From positions 62,001-126,000 of the forward strand of contig NZ_LDNB01000014.1 of assembly GCF_001026695.1 (NCBI RefSeq): a stretch of DNA of 64,000 bases, written 5' to 3'. Within the stretch, counting starts at the first letter, position 1, and every line of letters begins with the position of its first letter. The notes below the pieces were generated by a model. It was not told where the DNA came from. It did no database searches and worked only from the letters and a program-made list of their open reading frames with translations. Below are positions 1 to 10,500 of this stretch, in pieces. The position numbers and the translations under genes are program-made. The DNA is from Neobacillus vireti (lineage in GTDB: Bacteria; Bacillota; Bacilli; Bacillales; Cytobacillaceae).

Positions 1-227
1 TCGTAAGCAATTATGATGATCTAAAAAATGCTGCATTTGGTTTTCCGTTTTCTTTTGTTAATCAAGACCTATCCAGCTATGACCCACCATTTCCTTATGT
101 TATGTCTATTTCTTCTCCCTGGGAAAATCCTATGTCAATAAATCTGTTATCTTTAATTGCCTCTTTGTTGGTTGTAAATGTACCAATTTATGTTATTTAC
201 TATATATATGGTTTACTCAGGAAGTAA
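1..227 (+). CDS. C-terminal part of a hypothetical membrane protein (cut by window edge)
   Basis: An open frame enters from the left edge (first whole codon at position 3) and stops at TAA 225-227, giving about 74 residues. The last 30 residues are a hydrophobic segment (SLIASLLVVNVPIYVIYYIY) followed by a short basic tail GLLRK, as expected for a C-terminal membrane anchor. The preceding part contains FPFSFVNQDLSSYDPPFPY and no motif I recognise. There is no start in the window, so the N-terminus lies outside. Function unknown. Confidence 0.55.
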   Translation, partial: VSNYDDLKNAAFGFPFSFVNQDLSSYDPPFPYVMSISSPWENPMSINLLSLIASLLVVNVPIYVIYYIYGLLRK

Positions 228-386
228 TTTTTCATAATTTTCAGCACTTAGTTCCAAAGTGTCTTATTCGACTAGACGGGGCAGGTTAGTACAAGAAGAA
301 TTCAAGTTAATAATAGCCTTTAGCAGAGAATTATTGGGATGTAATACTAAACTGAATAAAAGGAAATTAAAGGACTGATTCAATTA

Positions 387-824
387 ATGGATATTAGAAA
401 ACCTAACAATTTTGAACTAAAAAAGGTATTATCTCTTTCTCCACAAGCTGTTTATGATGGCACATTAGGTGAAGTAGAACCTACAAAAGAAAAAATTGAC
501 CAACTTGTTAAACCACTTTTGGAAAAGGGAAGCTATTATTTAATAGCAACAGAAAACGATAAATTAATGGGCTGGATTCTTATAGGGGCTAGCAAAGACC
601 AATTTACTGATATGATGAATGGATTTATTTACGAACTATTTGTTATAGAAGAATTTAGAGGGAATGGGATTTCCAAACTGTTAATGAGGGCAGGTATTGA
701 CCATCTAAAACAAGATGGATATTCAGAAATCCGTCTAAGTGCATTTGCGGGGAATCAAGCAATTAAACTGTATGAAAAATTGGGATTTACCATTAGGACA
801 ATTACTATGAGTTTGCAGTTATAA
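387..824 (+). CDS. GNAT family N-acetyltransferase
   Basis: The 145-residue product has the GNAT fold pattern: a central strand (YELFVIEEFRGNGISKLLMRA), where RGNGIS is the acetyl-CoA pyrophosphate-binding loop, and a C-terminal LYEKLGF block typical of the family. It should transfer an acetyl group from acetyl-CoA to an amine, but the substrate cannot be read from the sequence. The length is normal for a single-domain GNAT. It stands alone, with a hairpin terminator about 45 nt downstream. Confidence 0.85.
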   Translation: MDIRKPNNFELKKVLSLSPQAVYDGTLGEVEPTKEKIDQLVKPLLEKGSYYLIATENDKLMGWILIGASKDQFTDMMNGFIYELFVIEEFRGNGISKLLMRAGIDHLKQDGYSEIRLSAFAGNQAIKLYEKLGFTIRTITMSLQL

Positions 825-870
825 GAAACTAACTTATTTCATTAACGGGGGCTTTTGTTAAGGATGATAT

Positions 871-893
871 GATCGCTGCGGCGGTCTTTTCTT
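871..893 (+). terminator. Intrinsic terminator after the GNAT gene
   Basis: Stem GATCGC / GCGGTC around a TGCG loop, followed by TTTTCTTGTT. It lies just after the acetyltransferase and before the next promoter region. Confidence 0.6.
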
Positions 894-989
894 GTTGCAC
901 TAACAGGGCAAGTTACTTTAAGAATGATTATAATTGAATAAAGAACTTAACTCAGAAGTGTTGCAGTTTCTTAATTATGGAGGTAAATG

Positions 990-1412
990 ATGAAGTTTTT
1001 TATAAAGTTAAATACTATTAGTGCCTTATACGCTGTAGCGTTGTTTATAGCAATCGAACTAATAGTAAATGTATCTCATATTAGTACGTTAACTGGATGG
1101 GAATGGGATAATGTTTATTGTGTAATTGCTGTTATTAATGTTATTGGACTTCTACTTTCGACAATTTTATTCATTTTCTTAACAAAAAAATGGACTATAG
1201 GTAGAAAATACAGCTATTTGTCACTCCTTTTGTGGGCACCATATTTTATTCTTTTTTTCTCTTTTTTCCCTGTTGTTTTTCCTATTAATGCAGGAGTAAC
1301 ACTTTTTCCGAGATTTAGCCTTCTGATTTATGGGTCGGTCATTCTGTTTCCTGTTTACATATTATTTATTAATCTATATGCTTCACCTCTACGTACAGAT
1401 TATGAGGAATAA
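990..1412 (+). CDS. Hypothetical four-helix membrane protein
   Basis: About 140 residues with four hydrophobic stretches (near residues 8-28, 45-68, 78-98 and 108-130) and short polar loops, so an integral membrane protein. Two ATGs are adjacent (987 and 990). The GGAGG at 979-983 is only 3 nt from the first but 6 nt from the second, so I place the start at 990. I do not recognise the family. It is convergent with ykkD, and a hairpin separates them. Confidence 0.6.
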   Translation: MKFFIKLNTISALYAVALFIAIELIVNVSHISTLTGWEWDNVYCVIAVINVIGLLLSTILFIFLTKKWTIGRKYSYLSLLLWAPYFILFFSFFPVVFPINAGVTLFPRFSLLIYGSVILFPVYILFINLYASPLRTDYEE

Positions 1413-1479
1413 GGCGTTAATAATGATGATCACTTTTTGCACCTAATTCATCTCGCTTATTGACCTAACGGTGAACAAA

Positions 1480-1525
1480 CTAAAAAAGCTGCAAATAGTC
1501 CGAATCAGGATACTAAATGCAGCTT
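1480..1525 (-). terminator. Intrinsic terminator of the ykkCD operon
   Basis: Read on the minus strand, GCTGCA ... TGCAGC form an imperfect stem followed by TTTTTTAG. It sits about 35 nt after the ykkD stop and would end the riboswitch-controlled transcript. Confidence 0.6.
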
Positions 1526-1558
1526 ATTTTCTTCATAATACAATCTAAATACTCCTTT

Positions 1559-1873
1559 TTATGAGACGAGTTTCAGACCTATTGCAGCACATAAAACCAT
1601 AGCTATGAAAATTAACCTTTTCCAGTCCTTTGATTCGCCATATAAAAGCATTCCTAATATCGCTCCGCCAGATGCACCAATTCCTGTCCAAATTGCATAA
1701 GCTGTTCCCATAGGGAGTGAATTCATTGCATAAGCAAGAAATAAAAAGCTTGCCCCAAACCCTAGTAATAATAGAATGAATGATTGCCAATTACGGTCCA
1801 TATGCAATTTATTTATCATAGCAACACCAAACATTTCACAAAAACCTGCTAAGATTAAAGAAATCCATGCCAT
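1559..1873 (-). CDS. ykkD: SMR guanidine exporter subunit YkkD
   Basis: A 104-residue small multidrug resistance protein with four transmembrane helices. It keeps the family features: the membrane-embedded Glu in helix 1 (LAGFCEMFGVAMI), the MGTAYAIWTGIGASGG signature in helices 2-3, and a LYGES loop before helix 4. It is the second gene of a pair: its ATG overlaps the ykkC stop by one base (TAATG), so the two are translationally coupled and likely form a heterodimer. The guanidine-I riboswitch upstream makes guanidinium export, rather than general drug efflux, the likely job. Confidence 0.93.
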   Translation of the reverse strand: MAWISLILAGFCEMFGVAMINKLHMDRNWQSFILLLLGFGASFLFLAYAMNSLPMGTAYAIWTGIGASGGAILGMLLYGESKDWKRLIFIAMVLCAAIGLKLVS

Positions 1874-2214
1874 TAGGATTCGTCTCCTTTCTGAACAGTA
1901 TCGTTTGTAACTAATTTCAAGCCAATTACTCCTGCTAATAAAAGTAAAATTAAGAGTACCTTTTCCACTTTAAATGGTTCGCCATAGAATAGAATTTCTG
2001 AAAGAACAGTTCCTGCTGTACCTAATCCCACAAAAACGGCATATACAGTTCCTACGGGAAGTTTTCGTCCCGCCATAATCATTACATAGAAGCTGATGAT
2101 GATGGATATAATCGTTCCAGTCCAACTCCAAAAGTCATCTGCGTGTTTCAATCCAATAACCCAAAATACTTCAAATAGAGCCGCAATAAATACTTTAATC
2201 CAGTCTGTATTCAT
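1873..2214 (-). CDS. ykkC: SMR guanidine exporter subunit YkkC
   Basis: A 113-residue SMR protein with four predicted helices, the conserved Glu in helix 1 ([15 protein letters not shown]) and the [16 protein letters not shown] signature. It has a short hydrophilic tail ([11 protein letters not shown]) beyond the usual end. It is the first gene after the riboswitch and couples to ykkD. By family knowledge, paired SMR proteins under guanidine-I control export guanidinium across the cytoplasmic membrane. Confidence 0.93.
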   Translation of the reverse strand: MNTDWIKVFIAALFEVFWVIGLKHADDFWSWTGTIISIIISFYVMIMAGRKLPVGTVYAVFVGLGTAGTVLSEILFYGEPFKVEKVLLILLLLAGVIGLKLVTNDTVQKGDES

Positions 2215-2250
2215 TCGAACACACCTCCAATTTTATTTTACTCTAAAAAC

Positions 2251-2380
2251 AAAAAAGCCTGGAAGATAACTGTTAACAGTTTCTCCCAGGCTTTTATCCT
2301 TCCGTGACACAGCATGGCTGTGAGTTTTCTCTCGGACCAGACCAACACTAACTGTAGCGGAACCCTAGAAAACATTCGAT
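2251..2380 (-). promoter_or_regulatory. Guanidine-I (ykkC) riboswitch with terminator
   Basis: On the minus strand the leader shows the ykkC-motif blocks in order: CTAGGGTTCCG (near 2368-2358), CTGGTCCGAGAG (near 2342-2331), ACGGAAGGATAAAAGCC and GGGAGAAA (near 2304-2280). The aptamer's 3' part merges into a terminator stem, AAAAGCCTGG with CCAGGCTTTTTTG (2251-2296). The layout fits a transcriptional ON switch: guanidine binding would disrupt the terminator and allow ykkCD expression. The class assignment rests on recall of the consensus. Confidence 0.93.
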
Positions 2381-2398
2381 TTATGCAATTACTTTAAT

Positions 2399-2426
2399 AG
2401 TATACACATTTTTGAATCATAGTCAA
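2399..2426 (-). promoter_or_regulatory. SigA-type promoter of the riboswitch-ykkCD unit
   Basis: On the minus strand TTGACT (2426-2421) and TATACT (2404-2399) are separated by 16 nt. The position is about 25 nt upstream of the riboswitch aptamer, where its promoter is expected. Confidence 0.65.
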
Positions 2427-2464
2427 TATTAGCCTTAAAGAGCTTGTAACTGGTTCGTTTTCCA

Positions 2465-2839
2465 TTAACCATTAAGACCTAACATTGCTTCTTCAGCTTT
2501 CTTTTTATGTTCCTTCGTAATATATTTATCTAACGTTTTGAACGCCGCAAAAATGGCTGTGGCATCATCTGTAAATCCTAAAATTGGTATAGTATCGGGG
2601 ATTACGTCAAATGGATTGATCACGTAAGCTAATGCTGCCAAGGCCACGCCTTTTACCCATAATGGAGTTTTTTGATCAATCGCACAATAATACATGGCTA
2701 CACTATCCTTCACGAAAGGCACTTTTCCGGCAATCCTTTTTGTTTTAGCCCAAAAACCCTTTTTTACGTATTTCTCATTTTTTTCTCTATTATATTGATG
2801 TTGATCATCCTCTGGGTTGAAAAAATTAGTTTTCATCAT
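2465..2839 (-). CDS. YkvA-like DUF1232 membrane protein
   Basis: 124 residues. The centre carries the DUF1232 signature YVINPFDVIPDTIPILGFTDD (about residues 72-92, with the PFDVIPD core), preceded by a hydrophobic stretch WVKGVALAALAYVI. The N-terminal 40 residues are polar and basic, and the C-terminus is a charged helix. The family is widespread and of unknown function. AAGGAGG lies 6 nt before the first of two tandem ATGs, supporting the start. It is transcribed divergently from the chemoreceptor gene. Confidence 0.8.
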   Translation of the reverse strand: MMKTNFFNPEDDQHQYNREKNEKYVKKGFWAKTKRIAGKVPFVKDSVAMYYCAIDQKTPLWVKGVALAALAYVINPFDVIPDTIPILGFTDDATAIFAAFKTLDKYITKEHKKKAEEAMLGLNG

Positions 2840-3046
2840 GAAATGCCTCCTTAATTAACTTATTTGGCAGGATAAAACTATATTACCCTCTAGTTACTAT
2901 TTACCCTCTTTTAGTCTAATCCATTTCAAGTCCATTCATTTGATTCTGCTATTGTTAAACTATTGTAAAATTTAATGAAATAAGGTAATTCACTAGGTCC
3001 AAAGGTGTATATTTTTATTATAAAGTCAACAGAGAGTAGGTAAAAC

Positions 3047-5251
3047 ATGGGGTCTAAGAAGATATCAGTCGGAACATTGTGGAAAGCACTAAGAAATAGA
3101 TATATGAAAGTATCTATTGGGATGAAATTATGGGGAAGTTATGTCATCATCATTTTGTTCTTCGCTTCGATTACGTTTGTTTCCTATCAGAACATAAACC
3201 ACCTAAATACTCAATTGCACGGGTTAGGAACGTCCAAGGTGCCTGCGGGTGAATTGATCGGAAACTTAAAAGAGGAAGTGACTAGAATAAGTCTTTATAC
3301 GACCAAGCATGCTTTTGAACAAAATGTTGAGGAAAAGTCAAACATGGCGAATATTGTACATAGTGACATCAAAAAAGTCAGAATACATATAGCGGAAATG
3401 GAAATGTACGCAAATCAACCAGAAGATAAAAAGTTATTAACAAACTTTAATGATGACTTTAAGGAATACACTGCTGCAATTCCGAAGTTCATAGCAAATT
3501 CGTTAACCGGAAATCAGGCTGGGCTGCAAAAACAGATGGAAGTATTAACGCCACTTGGCGAAAAAACAAACCTAGCTCTAGATCAGCTGCAAAAAGGTAT
3601 TCAAAAGGAAACACAATCAGTCATCAAGGATGCAGAGCAGAGCTCAGCGAATGCTATCAAACAAATGATTATTGTTTCCGTTATTTTAGCTCTTTTTAGT
3701 ATATTAGTAGCATTTTTAATTACTAGAATCATTAGAAGGTCTGTTTTAGGGGTTATCAAAAATGTTGAGAGCACTACGAATTCAATTGCTGAGATAAAAA
3801 AATCAATTGATCGAACAGTTTATAGTTCAGGAGAGTTAGATACTTCAATGAATAACGCAAACCATTCGGTAAGTGAGCTGGTTGCGTCCATTCATCAAGT
3901 GGCAGGGAATACCAATGAAACATCGGCAAGTGTGGGTGAAATCTCTGCTGCGGTAGAACAAATGAGTGCCTCTGTTAACTTGGTTGCAGGAAGTGCCAAT
4001 CATTTATCCACCTCCACAATGGAAACATCTTCTGCTATTCAAGAAATGATGAGCTCCATCGAACAAGTCGCTTCTAATGTAAATAATGCCAGTGCAGGTG
4101 TAGATCAACTCTCGGCAGCGATTGAGGAAATGAGCGGATCCATAAAGGGTGTAAATGAACATTCCAACGACTTACAGGTTCAGGCCGAACAAGCATCACA
4201 TATCATTGATGACATGATTGTTTCTATTAAACAAGTAGCGGACAGTGCGAAAACAGTTAATATCCTTAGTACCTCTGTTAAAAATGATGCGCTAGAAGGT
4301 ACGAATTCTCTCAATGAAACATTGAATGGAATGAAGGAAATATCCCAGGTTATTATCCAAACTAGCGATATGATGGTAAGTTTAGGAAAGCGATCGGAAG
4401 AAATCGGCGGTATTGTCAAAGTCATTGATGATATTGCAGAACAAACTAACCTGTTAGCACTCAATGCTGCGATTGAAGCAGCACGTGCTGGAGACCATGG
4501 AAGAGGATTCGCTGTTGTGGCAGGTGAAGTCCGGAAATTGGCAGAACGTTCCACACAAGCTACAAAGGAAATTGCTTTCCTTGTTAACGGAATTCAAGCT
4601 GAAACTGCGGTTGCTGTAACAACCATTCAAGAAGAGGCAAACAAGGTTGAAATAGGAAACCAATTGGCGAATAAAACGAAACAAGCCATCAAGAAAATTA
4701 CTGAAGGTATTGCAAAAGTAACAGAGGAAATGAACCAAATTGCGAAGGCTACGGAACACCAAACAAGAAATAGCGAAAATATAACATCCACGGTGGAGAA
4801 TGTGACCAAGCGAGCTTCGGCCATGACGTATTCCACTAAAGAACAATCCATTACTGCGGAGGAAATTGTAAAAGAGATCTTTAATATTAAAGACCAGGTA
4901 CAACAAATTGCAATTGCTACTACTGAACAAGCCAGGGGAGGGACTGCCATCGTAGCAGCCGTCGAAAATGTAGCAAATCAGTCCAACTCTGTTACATATA
5001 CGACGAAAGAACAGGCCCATATTTCAGAAGAGATTGTGAGGAATATTAACAGTATTAAAGAGATGGTTCAACAAATGAAAACGGCAATGAATAAACAAGC
5101 CGAATATGGGCAGGAAATAAAACTAGAAGTAGAAAATGTTCTGAAACAAACGGAGGAATTGAATGCCAGTATCGAGACACAAAGCAGAGAAGTAGTTGAA
5201 GTTGTCCAATCCGTTACAGAAGTAAATACACAAATTGATAAAATCAGGTAA
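3047..5251 (+). CDS. Methyl-accepting chemotaxis protein
   Basis: A 734-residue transmembrane chemoreceptor. TM1 is at about residues 28-48 ([16 protein letters not shown]). An extracytoplasmic helical sensor of about 155 residues (four-helix-bundle type) follows, then TM2 at about 207-228 ([18 protein letters not shown]). The cytoplasmic part is a long coiled coil. Its hairpin tip is the MCP signalling motif [22 protein letters not shown] with [18 protein letters not shown] (about residues 464-505). The adaptation region is rich in E, Q, A and S. I cannot place a clear HAMP domain after TM2. It should signal to CheA/CheW; the ligand is not evident. It is a single-gene unit. Confidence 0.92.
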   Translation: MGSKKISVGTLWKALRNRYMKVSIGMKLWGSYVIIILFFASITFVSYQNINHLNTQLHGLGTSKVPAGELIGNLKEEVTRISLYTTKHAFEQNVEEKSNMANIVHSDIKKVRIHIAEMEMYANQPEDKKLLTNFNDDFKEYTAAIPKFIANSLTGNQAGLQKQMEVLTPLGEKTNLALDQLQKGIQKETQSVIKDAEQSSANAIKQMIIVSVILALFSILVAFLITRIIRRSVLGVIKNVESTTNSIAEIKKSIDRTVYSSGELDTSMNNANHSVSELVASIHQVAGNTNETSASVGEISAAVEQMSASVNLVAGSANHLSTSTMETSSAIQEMMSSIEQVASNVNNASAGVDQLSAAIEEMSGSIKGVNEHSNDLQVQAEQASHIIDDMIVSIKQVADSAKTVNILSTSVKNDALEGTNSLNETLNGMKEISQVIIQTSDMMVSLGKRSEEIGGIVKVIDDIAEQTNLLALNAAIEAARAGDHGRGFAVVAGEVRKLAERSTQATKEIAFLVNGIQAETAVAVTTIQEEANKVEIGNQLANKTKQAIKKITEGIAKVTEEMNQIAKATEHQTRNSENITSTVENVTKRASAMTYSTKEQSITAEEIVKEIFNIKDQVQQIAIATTEQARGGTAIVAAVENVANQSNSVTYTTKEQAHISEEIVRNINSIKEMVQQMKTAMNKQAEYGQEIKLEVENVLKQTEELNASIETQSREVVEVVQSVTEVNTQIDKIR

Positions 5252-5326
5252 TTCAGAGCGTGCCCTTCTCCTTCTTCCTAGAATTTGATATTATGATGAC
5301 ACTAATTATCGAGAAGGAGACTAGTC

Positions 5327-6178
5327 ATGCAAAAACTTCAAAAAACTTCAGAACGCATCGTTTATTTGCCGCCGTATCAAGAAACCGATCGGCCTATTTT
5401 AGCAGCAGTAGTGGGGGAGGAACGGACATTACTCATTGATGCGGGGAACTCTTCCAGTCATGCACAGCTGTTTTTGGCGCAATTGGAGGAACTTCACATT
5501 AGGGGCGACCTTCTTGTTCTTACACATTGGCACTGGGACCATGTCTTTGGCATGAGTGATATGCCCATGCCCGCCATCGCTTATAACAAAACAGAAGAGA
5601 AAATCAAAGAGCTGCAGACGCTGTCATGGGAAGATGAATTCCTTGATCAGCGAGTGAATGAGGGGACGGAAATTCCGTTCTGTGCGGATGCAATCAAAAA
5701 AGAGCTTGGTAATCAGCGTGAAATCACTCTCACTACGCCAGCAATCATATTCGACAATCGACTGACAATCAACCTTGGCGGCGTGACCGGTATAATTGAA
5801 CATGTCGGCGGGGACCATTCCGCAGACTCCTGTGTGATTCACATACCTGAGGAAAAAGTGCTGTTTCTTGGCGATTGTTTGTATGCAAATCTTTATTCGA
5901 AAAAATGGAGCTACACGATTGAGAAAACGCGGCGTTTAATCGAGCAAATTGAAACATATGAGGCTGAGACCTTTTTCCTTTCTCATCATGAAGCGCCATT
6001 AACGAAAAAAGAATTCCAATCCATGCTTTACGTGCTGAAAAGTGCCGCAAACTTAACAGAAAAATTTATTGGAGACCAAAAGGCGATTGTGGCAGAAATG
6101 TCGAAGGAGCTTCAAAGAGAGTTAAATGAATTTGAGGCGGAGACAATTGAGTTTTTTGTGAATGGGTATGGGGAGTGA
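5327..6178 (+). CDS. MBL-fold metallo-hydrolase
   Basis: 283 residues with the metallo-beta-lactamase core. The metal-binding motif THWHWDH lies near residues 66-72, followed by later ligands in EHVGGDHSADS (about 163-173) and FLGDCLYA (about 182-189), and a final SHHEAP. The C-terminal 60 residues are helical. It is a cytoplasmic Zn-dependent hydrolase of unknown substrate. GAAGGAGACT before the ATG is a good RBS. A terminator follows directly, so it is monocistronic. Confidence 0.85.
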   Translation: MQKLQKTSERIVYLPPYQETDRPILAAVVGEERTLLIDAGNSSSHAQLFLAQLEELHIRGDLLVLTHWHWDHVFGMSDMPMPAIAYNKTEEKIKELQTLSWEDEFLDQRVNEGTEIPFCADAIKKELGNQREITLTTPAIIFDNRLTINLGGVTGIIEHVGGDHSADSCVIHIPEEKVLFLGDCLYANLYSKKWSYTIEKTRRLIEQIETYEAETFFLSHHEAPLTKKEFQSMLYVLKSAANLTEKFIGDQKAIVAEMSKELQRELNEFEAETIEFFVNGYGE

Positions 6179-6208
6179 GAGGACACGATTCCTGTCCTCC
6201 CTTTCTTT
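6179..6208 (+). terminator. Intrinsic terminator after the MBL hydrolase
   Basis: Stem GAGGACA / TGTCCTC with a 7-nt loop, followed by CCTTTCTTT, beginning directly after the stop codon. Confidence 0.6.
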
Positions 6209-6386
6209 AGATTTTGGTTGAGCAATCGCAAGTGTCGGTGTTTTTGCGGATTGTTGAATTTGTACAACGACCGTTCTACATAGGTGTTATTTTTAGAAAA
6301 TTATTAATCATGTAAAGAGTTCGCCAAACAGCACGATAATAGATTAAAATAAATGAAAACTGTCATTTTAGGAGGAACTTAGTTAC

Positions 6387-7184
6387 ATGAGAGTAGCGAT
6401 TGCACAATTATCCACAAGTGTTGATAAAACTGCTAATTTAGAAAAGGCGATACAGTACATTGCAAAAGCAAAAGGGGTGGGGGCAGATTTTGTTATCATC
6501 CCGGAATTTTATATGGCGCTGGCTACCCCTAAGTCTGGTGTATCGCCGGTTGATGCAGCTGAACCGTTGGATGGTCCGTTTGTTGCTGCCCTAAAGGAGG
6601 CAGCCCGTGTAAACGAAATCTATGTCATTTGCGGCCTGTATGAATCAAAACCAGATGACCAAAAACGTGCCTATAACACAACTGTATTTATTGATCGTTC
6701 AGGAGAGCTCGTTCATTCTTATCGCAAAACGCATTTATACGATGCCTTTAGTTATCATGAGTCTGAGACGATTATTCCAGGGGATAATCAATACAAGATA
6801 GTAGAAACAGAGTTTGGAAAAATCGGTTTAATGGTGTGCTACGAACTGCGATTCCCCGAGATTGCCAGACAATTTGCCCTTCAAGGAGCAGATATCCTGT
6901 TTGTTCCTGCCGGTTGGGTAGCGGGACCGATGAAAGAGGACCATTGGCAAACGCTTATTCGTGCGCGGGCAATTGAAAATACGATGTTCGTCTTTGGTGC
7001 AAACCTCGTTGGCGATATTTTCTCCGGTCGCAGTGTCATGGTCGATCCAATGGGTGTGATACTAGCAAGCGCAGGCGAAGAAGAAACGTTAATTGTTTCC
7101 GATATTGACATAGATCGAATCCGCCGTGTAAGAGAAAAACTTCCGAGTGTAAAGAACCGGAAGCCGGAGTTTTACCGCTTATAG
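6387..7184 (+). CDS. Carbon-nitrogen hydrolase (nitrilase superfamily, omega-amidase-like)
   Basis: 265 residues with the nitrilase catalytic triad in order: Glu40 in VIIPEFY, the Lys of SYRKTHLYD (about residue 113) and the Cys of GLMVCYELRFPE (about residue 151). The later RARAIENTMFV and DIDIDRIRRVREKLP blocks are typical of the Nit/omega-amidase branch, which hydrolyses amides such as alpha-ketoglutaramate. The exact substrate is not determined by sequence. GGAGGA lies 9-11 nt before the ATG. It is monocistronic, followed by a strong terminator. Confidence 0.87.
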   Translation: MRVAIAQLSTSVDKTANLEKAIQYIAKAKGVGADFVIIPEFYMALATPKSGVSPVDAAEPLDGPFVAALKEAARVNEIYVICGLYESKPDDQKRAYNTTVFIDRSGELVHSYRKTHLYDAFSYHESETIIPGDNQYKIVETEFGKIGLMVCYELRFPEIARQFALQGADILFVPAGWVAGPMKEDHWQTLIRARAIENTMFVFGANLVGDIFSGRSVMVDPMGVILASAGEEETLIVSDIDIDRIRRVREKLPSVKNRKPEFYRL

Positions 7185-7213
7185 CCTGCTTGGCAGGTCC
7201 CGAGATTTGTAGA

Positions 7214-7249
7214 AGAGTTTAGCTTGTTTACAGCTAAACTCTTTTTTTT
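7214..7249 (+). terminator. Intrinsic terminator after the nitrilase-type gene
   Basis: Stem AGAGTTTAGCT / AGCTAAACTCT with a short loop and a run of eight T. Confidence 0.85.
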
Positions 7250-7302
7250 CGGGGGCAAATCCCCACTCTCCTGGCAATCTCCAATGCAAAAGAAACCCAA
7301 AA

Positions 7303-7350
7303 AAACATAAGAACCGTCCCTATGCTTCCAAAAGATATGACATTTGTCAC
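7303..7350. promoter_or_regulatory. Half copy of a palindromic repeat and a TGACA/TGTCA site upstream of the RND gene
   Basis: The 310-nt gap before the RND gene has no ORF I would call. At 7303-7331 it carries AAGAACCGTCCCTATGCTTCC, which is one arm of the GGGACGGTTCT element found whole at 14.25 and 15.84 kb (reverse orientation). At 7337-7350 ATGACATTTGTCAC is a near-palindrome of the kind bound by NarL/DesR-type response regulators, followed at once by TATAAAG. A role in controlling the RND gene is inference. Confidence 0.4.
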
Positions 7351-7561
7351 TATAAAGTAGGGTTCGGGGGAATTAAACTAGATTTAGCTGGGAAATTATA
7401 GGTCTGAGGTCGTAGGTGATATTACACCAACTGCCCGATGCTGATTATGAAATGGAAAACTTATAATAAGCAGGTAGGATTATCCAGAAGTCAAAACTAA
7501 AACATGAAAAACACAGGGGAATGGAAAAAAAGAGTAGCTATTATCGGAGGGGAAGAGAGTA

Positions 7562-10500
7562 ATGAGATCATGGATTAAATTTTCACTAAAGAATGCAGGG
7601 GTTATTTTTATTGCCATGTTAATGGTGATTGCCGGGGGGATTTATTCAGTCAAAACGATGAAGATGGAGTCAATGCCGAATGTCGACATTCCGTATATTG
7701 TCGTCCAGGTTCCTTATATTGGAGCCACGCCTGACCAAGGATTAGAGGATATTGGTAAGCCATTAGAATCGGCATTGTCGGGGATAAAGAAGCTAGATAA
7801 TTTGTATATTGAAGCACATAGTAATGTCGTCGTAGGGATTCTTGAATTTAATATGAGTAAGAATATGGACGAAGCGGAAAAGGATGTCACAACGGCCGTC
7901 GCTTCCATCAAGCTGCCAGCAGGTGCAGAAAAGCCTGCAATCCTAAAGGACGGCCCATCGGCAGCACCCGTATTTACTTTTGCTCTTTCGTCTGAAACTG
8001 CCAATCAATCGGACATGACCCAATTTATCAATGAGCGGATCAAGCCGGCTTTGACAGGAATCGATGGAGCGGGAAGCATTGATATTTCCGGTGAGACAGA
8101 AAAGGAAGTGGCAATCAAACTCGATCCGGAAAAAATGAAGCAGAATGGAATCACGTATGAGACAGTCAAGCAAACGCTTTTAGCGCACAATTTTTCATTC
8201 CCGGCGGGGCAGGTAAATGTTGAAGATAAAACCTTCAATGTGCAAGCTGATTTCAAGCTGAATTCAGTTGAGGATGTTAAAAAAGTTCAAATTTTGGCTC
8301 AGGGACCTGCTGGAATGAAAAAACTAAGCTTGTCAGATGTCGCGACCGTTAATTATAGCAACAAAAAGGAAACGGTCTACACTCGCTTGAACGAAAAGCC
8401 AGCCGTTCTAGTAGAAATGTTAGCAATTCCCGGCTCTAATACAGTGGAAGTAGTGGAGCAGGCAAAGGAAAAGCTAGATGCATTAGATCTTCCTGCCGGC
8501 TACAAATTAACAAAGCTATTTGACACATCAAAAGAAGTAAAAACATCTGTTGATGGGATGTTGCGGGAAGTATTGCTTGGCACATTATTTGCTGTTATCG
8601 TCACGTTCTTATTCCTTCGTAATATAAGAGCAACGATTGTTGCCGTTCTGTCCATCCCGTTATCGATATTAGCCTCGATGATTACATTAAAATATTTGGA
8701 CTATAGCTTAAACATGATGACCCTTGCTGGAATTGCTGTCGCCGTCGGACGGGTGATTGATGATTCGATTGTCGTCATTGAAAATGTTTACCGGCGAACC
8801 TTATCAAGCCCGAAGCGTGATGAAAGATTGGTGCTGACAGCAGCCAAAGAAGTAGGTGGGGCGATTACCTCTTCCACCCTGACGACGATTGCCGTATTCG
8901 GGCCGCTTTCCTTTGTTCCCGGGATTGTTGGCAAGTTCTTTGCTCCGTTTGGGATCACGGTCATTGTCGCACTTGCGTTTTCCTTAATCGTGTCGTTAAC
9001 CGTGGTGCCATTGTTGGCCAAATTATTTTTACTGCGGATCAAGCACCAAGAGGTAAAAGAAACGCTTTTTGAAAAAGCTTATAGACATGTATTATCATGG
9101 GTTTTAACGAAACGGGCTGTTACGATTGTGTTAGCGATTATCTTGTTTGCCGGTTCGTTGGCATTAGCCCCATTGATCCCGCAGAATTTCTTACCGCAGG
9201 AAAAAGCAGTCTCCTATCGTTTAATAGGTGACTTACCAGCTGGAACTTCATTAGAGAAAGCAAACAAGCTCGCGGTTAAAGTAGAAGACATTTTGAAAAA
9301 TGAACAGGATATTAAACATACGCAAACGATTGTAAGCGGGGAGCATATTCGTTTTTCCATCGATTTAAACGATGGCGTCACAAAAGAGCAAACAAATGAG
9401 TTTGAAAAAAGTGTAAGAGCAAAAGTAGAAAAATTGGACGCTTCCATGCGGGTGGCGCTTTCTCCTGTTGGGATTGTTGGAACAAGTGGTTTAGCGTTAA
9501 TGGTCGAGGGCGGGAATGCCGAAGATTTAGAGACGGCCGGAAAAATGATTACCGATAAAATTAAAGGTATTGATGGCTTAGAAAATGTGGAATCCAATCT
9601 CTCAGGAGTCAAGGAACAGCTCCAATTGAAAATCAATGATCAGCTAGCGGCAGAAAAAGGGTTAAGTCCGATCATGATTGCGGGCTTTGTGAGAGAGCTT
9701 ATTGCCGGTGATCATGTCGCTGAGATGCAAGTTGAAGGAAAAACAACGAGTGTCAATTTGTCATTGAATAGCACTTCCGAGGGCACCATCAATGATATTA
9801 TGAGTCAAAAAGTGACCAATCCGATGGGGCAGCAAGTAAGCCTTTCAGAAGTAGCTACCCTGACGAAAACGCCAAGTCCGTCCGCGCTGTACCGTTTAAA
9901 TCAGCAGCCATATGTGCAGATTTCCGGACGGATCACGACGGATAATTCTTCAGGTGTGCAGGCAGAGGTCGATAAACGACTAAAAACCTTAGATTTACCA
10001 AAGGGGATAAGCTATCATTCAGAAGGTCAAGCGCAAGCGATGAATGAAGGGTTTACCAATATGATGCTTGCCATGGCCATTGCGGTTGTCCTAGTGTTTA
10101 TCGTGATGTTGATCGCATTTGGGAATATGCTAATGCCAGTAGCTATCCTATCTTCGCTGCCATTCTTATTTTCAGGTGGATTGCTAGGATTATATCTGAC
10201 GAATCAAGCACTTGGGATGCCGGCTTTGGTTGGGTTCCTGATGTTAATCGGTATTGTCGTCACCAATGCGATTGTCTTGATGGAGCGCGTGAAGCAGAAT
10301 GAGAAGAAGGGCATGGCGGTGGGCGCCGCGTTACTTGAAGCTGGAAAAACCCGTCTCCGCCCGATTCTCATGACCGCTCTCGCGACAATCGGTGCATTAC
10401 TGCCATTAGCACTCTCAAGTGATGGCGGATTAATTTCACGATCGCTGGCGATTGTTGTTATTTCAGGGCTGCTGACATCTACCCTGTTAACCTTGGTGGT

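Noticed and set aside
4454..5020. 188-codon antisense ORF in the chemoreceptor gene
   Set aside because: Coiled-coil coding sequence often leaves the opposite strand open; no RBS and no family.
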